Of a stretch of 64,000 nucleotides of DNA, positions 60,927-64,000 are shown one piece after another. The stretch's first letter is position 1. Every line of letters starts with the position of its first letter. The notes below the pieces were generated by a model. That model was not told the origin of the DNA, ran no database searches, and saw only the letters and a program-made list of their open reading frames with translations. The DNA is from Dokdonella_A soli (GTDB taxonomy: Bacteria; Pseudomonadota; Gammaproteobacteria; Xanthomonadales; Rhodanobacteraceae). The translations under genes were made by a program, and so were the position numbers. The stretch spans positions 1 to 64,000 of the forward strand of contig NZ_BAAAEU010000001.1 of the NCBI RefSeq assembly GCF_039523175.1, read 5' to 3'.

Positions 60927-62438
60927 ATGCGCCACCCCTTACTGAGCGCCGCCCTGACGTCGTTGTGCGCGCTGCTCGCCATGAACGCCGCACCGGCCCT
61001 GGCCCGCCAAGGCGAGCTTCCCTACAGCCTCGCGCACCGCGCCAAGTCCTCCATCGTCATACCTGTCGAGGACGTCGCCGCCATCGACGCTGTGCAGCAG
61101 CGTGCGGAGACGGACGCGGCGGCCACCATCATCGGCCCGCATGCGAAGCGTCTGCAGGTCGCGATCGGCAACCGCGTCTCGATATCGCCCGATCGCAGCG
61201 GTGTCTGGCAGACCTTGCCGGACGGATCACAGCTTTGGCGCGTCCAGCTGCGCGCAGTGGGCGCCACCGACCTGCGCCTGGGATTCGCTCGGTTCGCGTT
61301 GCCAGCCACTGCAACGCTCTACGTGATCGGCGCCGACGCGTACTACCAGGGCCCCTACACCGCGGCCGACGCGCTGAATGCGCGCTTCGATGCGCCGGTC
61401 GTGCCGGGTGATACCGCGACGGTCGAGGTGCGCGTGCCCACGAACACGTGGTTTTCACCCCGGATGCTGGAAGTGGTGAATGTCGGCGCGGGCTTCCGCG
61501 ATCTGTTCGGCCGCAGCAAGGCCGTCTCCGGACCGGGCACCTCAGGCGCCTGCAACATCGACGTCGTCTGCCCGGCCGGCCAGCCCTATCCCGACGAGAT
61601 GCGCGCGGTCGCCCGCTACGAATACCAGGCTGACGCCGACCGCAATCACTATTACTGCACCGGCACGCTGCTCGCCGACGTACCACGCGATCGCAGGAAT
61701 TACTTCCTGACGGCTGCGCATTGCGCATCGACCGACAGCGAGGCCGCCTCGATGGTGGTCTACTGGAACTACCAGTCGACGCAATGCGGCATCCTGAGCG
61801 CGCCCGCCGCCGGCTTCTTCAACGACGACCAGCACGGCGCCACGCTGCGCGCGACGCGCGCCGATGTCGATTTCACCCTGGTCGAACTGGTCCAGGCACC
61901 CGATCCCGCGTGGAACGTCTACCGTGCCGGCTGGGATGCGAGCAACACGGTCCCTGTGGGCACGATCGGCATCCACCATCCGTCCGGCGACGTGAAGAAG
62001 ATCACCGTGGGCCCGTCGCCCGCGACGACCGGCAATTGCATCGCCTCCACCCAGACGCTTGCGAGTACGCACTGGCGGACCGGACCGTACTCGCTCGGAA
62101 CGACCGAGAGCGGCTCGTCGGGTTCCGGCCTGTTTTCGGTTGCCGACAGCAGCCCGCACGCGCGCCAGCTGATCGGCGTGCTCAGCGGCGGCGACGCCGC
62201 ATGCGCGACCTCGCCGCCGACTTCGCCGAACGCGGGCAATGACTGCTACGGCAAGCTGGCGGTCGCCTGGGACGGCGCCAGTGCCGTGACGCGCCTGCGC
62301 GACTGGCTCGACCCCGCGAACACCGGCACGAAAAGCCTTGCAGGCGGTGACCAGCTCGTACCGCCGCCTCTGCCCCGATTGCAGCATTCGACGCACGTCA
62401 TCCCGACGATCCTCCTGCAGCAGTCGCGACGGCGCTGA
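60927..62438 (+). CDS. Secreted trypsin-like serine protease
   Basis: A 503-residue preproenzyme from the ATG at 60927. The signal peptide (LSAALTSLCALLAMNAAPALA) is followed by a ~190-residue propeptide/beta-sandwich region. The chymotrypsin-fold domain begins near GACNIDVVCPAGQPYPD. The triad is His in RNYFLTAAHC, Asp in ADVDFTLVELV and Ser in TTESGSSGSGLF. Sequence style and the CNIDVVC opening are those of lysyl-endopeptidase-like (Achromobacter protease I) enzymes, with several cysteines for disulfides. It overlaps the tatD-family gene by one base (TGATG). It is a candidate extracellular enzyme of the type regulated by Rpf/DSF signalling in Xanthomonas; no direct evidence here. Confidence 0.9.
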   Translation: MRHPLLSAALTSLCALLAMNAAPALARQGELPYSLAHRAKSSIVIPVEDVAAIDAVQQRAETDAAATIIGPHAKRLQVAIGNRVSISPDRSGVWQTLPDGSQLWRVQLRAVGATDLRLGFARFALPATATLYVIGADAYYQGPYTAADALNARFDAPVVPGDTATVEVRVPTNTWFSPRMLEVVNVGAGFRDLFGRSKAVSGPGTSGACNIDVVCPAGQPYPDEMRAVARYEYQADADRNHYYCTGTLLADVPRDRRNYFLTAAHCASTDSEAASMVVYWNYQSTQCGILSAPAAGFFNDDQHGATLRATRADVDFTLVELVQAPDPAWNVYRAGWDASNTVPVGTIGIHHPSGDVKKITVGPSPATTGNCIASTQTLASTHWRTGPYSLGTTESGSSGSGLFSVADSSPHARQLIGVLSGGDAACATSPPTSPNAGNDCYGKLAVAWDGASAVTRLRDWLDPANTGTKSLAGGDQLVPPPLPRLQHSTHVIPTILLQQSRRR

Positions 62439-63217
62439 TGCTGATCGACTCGCACTGCCATCTTGACGCCGCCGAATTCGACGCGGATCGTGCCGAGGTG
62501 ATCGCGCGCGCCGAAGCCGCCGGCGTCAGCGCGCAGATCGTCCCCGCGATCGCGTTGTCGGGTTTCGCGAAACTGCGCGACTTGTGCGCCTCGAACACCA
62601 GCCTGCATCCGGCGTATGGATTGCACCCGATGTATCTCGCCGAACACCGGCCCGAGCACCTGCGTGCGCTGGGTGAGTGGCTCGAGCGCGAGCGGCCGGT
62701 CGCGGTGGGTGAATGCGGGCTGGACTTCTTCGTCGAGGGTCTCGACCACGACGCGCAGCGCATGTACTTCACGCGCCAGCTCGAACTCGCACGTGATTTC
62801 GACCTACCGGTGATCCTGCACGCGCGCCACGCGCTCGACGACGTGATGGCGGCGATCCGCCGCGTCGGTGCATTGCGTGGCGTCGTACACAGCTTTTCCG
62901 GCAGCGAAGAGCAGGCGCGCCAGTTGTGGAAGCTCGGATTCTGCATCGGCCTGGGCGGGCCGCTCACCTACGATCGGGCCAAACGCCTGCGTGCGATCGT
63001 GGCACGCATGCCCATCGAATATCTTCTGCTCGAGACCGACGCACCGGATCAGCCGCTCGCCGGCCATCGCGGCGAACGCAACGAGCCGGCACGGCTGGCC
63101 GAGGTGCTGGCAACCGTCGCCGAGCTGCGCGGTGAGGAAACCGCCGCCGTGGCGCTCGCGACCTCGCGGAACTGCGAAAGGTTGTTCCGATTGCCGCGCG
63201 CCGTCTCCGTCAACTGA
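62438..63217 (+). CDS. TatD-family metal-dependent hydrolase
   Basis: A 259-residue TIM-barrel amidohydrolase-like nuclease. Metal ligands appear in MLIDSHCHLDAAEFDADR, in AVGECGLDFF (Glu), in LPVILHARHA (His), in GVVHSFSGS (His) and in LLLETDAPDQPL (Asp). TatD proteins are DNA exo/endonucleases or D-tyrosyl-tRNA-related hydrolases. The ATG overlaps the protease stop (TGATG), an odd pairing of a cytosolic nuclease with a secreted protease. The partial tcdA gene converges from the right. Confidence 0.93.
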   Translation: MLIDSHCHLDAAEFDADRAEVIARAEAAGVSAQIVPAIALSGFAKLRDLCASNTSLHPAYGLHPMYLAEHRPEHLRALGEWLERERPVAVGECGLDFFVEGLDHDAQRMYFTRQLELARDFDLPVILHARHALDDVMAAIRRVGALRGVVHSFSGSEEQARQLWKLGFCIGLGGPLTYDRAKRLRAIVARMPIEYLLLETDAPDQPLAGHRGERNEPARLAEVLATVAELRGEETAAVALATSRNCERLFRLPRAVSVN

Positions 63218-63271
63218 TGCCGGCGAATCAAGTGGTTCGCAGGCGAAATTCCGGCCTGCCGAGGACCAGGA

Positions 63272-64000
63272 TCAACTGCCCGCGGCGACGCCGGAAAGCA
63301 GCTTCGACAACGCGCGCGACACCGCCGCGAACGCGAAGGCGGCGGTCACATGGGTCGCAGCGCCGAGGCCCGTGCCGCAGTCGAGTTTCAGCGCCTCGCC
63401 GTGCCCAGGCCGCGTGCCACAGACGCTGCCGTCGGCCTGCGGATAGCGCACGTTCTCGCGCGAATAGACCGCCTGTACACCGAAATAGCGTTTCGGCCCG
63501 CGCGGGAAGTTGAATTCCTCGCGCAACTTCTTGCGCACCAGCGCGAGCATCGCGTCGTGTTCGGTCTTCGACAGGTCGCGCACCGCGATCAGGGTCGGAT
63601 CGGTCCGTCCGCCGGCCGAACCGCAGGTGATCAGCGACAGCTTGCGACGCCGGCACCAGGCGATCGTCTCGACCTTGACGCGGAACGCGTCGCAGGCGTC
63701 GATGACGAGGTCGTAGCCGCGATCGAGCAGGCCCACGAGATTGGAAGGCGTCACGAATTCCTCGACCGCATCGACCTCGATGCGCGGATTGATCGCACGC
63801 AGGCGCGCCGCCATCGCGGCGACCTTGGGCTTGCCGAACTCGCCGTCGAGCGCGTGCAACTGGCGGTTCGTGTTGCTGATGCAGATTTCGTCGGCATCGA
63901 TCAGCGTCAGTCGACCCAGGCCGCTGCGCGCCAGCGCCTCGACCGCCCACGAGCCGACACCGCCGATGCCGACCACGCAGACATGCGCGCGCGCCAGGCG
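63272..64000 (-). CDS. tcdA: tRNA threonylcarbamoyladenosine dehydratase (partial)
   Basis: An E1/ThiF-like ATP-dependent enzyme that cyclises t6A37 to ct6A in tRNAs. The visible part (243 codons) runs off the window edge: the frame is open through 64000 (RLARAHVCVVGIGGVGSWAV), so the true start lies outside. Seen are the ATP loop VGIGGVGSWAVEALARSGLG, LTLIDADEICISNTNRQ, and DACDAFRVKVETIAWCRR. The C-terminal region GHGEALKLDCGTGLGAATHV is typical of CsdL/TcdA. Confidence 0.92.
   Translation of the reverse strand, partial: RLARAHVCVVGIGGVGSWAVEALARSGLGRLTLIDADEICISNTNRQLHALDGEFGKPKVAAMAARLRAINPRIEVDAVEEFVTPSNLVGLLDRGYDLVIDACDAFRVKVETIAWCRRRKLSLITCGSAGGRTDPTLIAVRDLSKTEHDAMLALVRKKLREEFNFPRGPKRYFGVQAVYSRENVRYPQADGSVCGTRPGHGEALKLDCGTGLGAATHVTAAFAFAAVSRALSKLLSGVAAGS

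Overview
The window is high-GC, densely packed gammaproteobacterial chromosome. Two syntenic blocks point to the order Xanthomonadales (Lysobacterales). One is lolA-ftsK / trxB / aat / infA / clpA-clpS / nudix-mnmA-hflD. The other is a recognisable rpf (DSF quorum-sensing) locus: aconitase (rpfA), acyl-CoA ligase (rpfB), rpfF, rpfC, rpfG, lysS, prfB, recJ, greA, carB, carA. A secreted beta-helix protein ending in an IFxxGFD-like tail suggests a Rhodanobacteraceae-type member (Dokdonella/Rudaea-like); that family-level placement is inference.

Region by region. 1-3550: a small accessory patch holding two tandem DUF4238 genes, one broken by a frameshift, with short GACCCCTGTTTTGCG repeats at its edge, lying directly downstream of hutU. 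3589-9886: hutU, a nitrilase/acetyltransferase pair, a NIPSNAP protein, an AraC regulator, a VOC protein, an IS5-type MITE and a SnoaL-like secreted protein. 9888-17037: a HI0933-type flavoprotein, a secreted beta-helix protein next to a decayed paralogue, an ECF sigma factor translationally coupled to a Ser/Thr kinase, and a two-gene unit whose Shine-Dalgarno is buried in a perfect hairpin. 17228-25229: conserved lolA, ftsK, ald, trxB, aat, with a MazEF-like module wedged between lolA and ftsK. 25333-30902: an accessory block (AraC regulator, Cys-rich miniprotein, lipoprotein hydrolase, DUF4331, HupE, DUF4198) inserted between aat and infA. 31042-36489: infA, clpA, clpS, nudix, mnmA, hflD. 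36799-59866: the rpf/car block. 60077-64000: a 2OG-Fe(II) oxygenase, a secreted serine protease, a TatD hydrolase and a partial tcdA.

How the genes work together. RpfB and RpfF handle the fatty-acid signal. The RpfC hybrid kinase senses it and drives the HD-GYP c-di-GMP phosphodiesterase RpfG. A PilZ-domain gene, a candidate c-di-GMP receptor, sits inside the locus between rpfB and rpfF. The locus also carries asparagine synthetase asnB between prfB and recJ.

The most striking observation is upstream of asnB. A 39-codon leader ORF contains Asn-Asn-Arg-Ser-Asn-Asn-Asn, and its stop codon is followed by a 14-bp perfect hairpin with a U tract. A competing antiterminator pairing is possible between the leader's 3' end and the hairpin's 5' arm. 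This has the architecture of a ribosome-mediated asparagine attenuator. I do not recall it among the described amino-acid attenuators, but I could not search for it.

Gene starts were moved from the longest ORF wherever a Shine-Dalgarno, a signal peptide or an overlap with the upstream stop supported it. All family assignments are by motif recognition without a database search.
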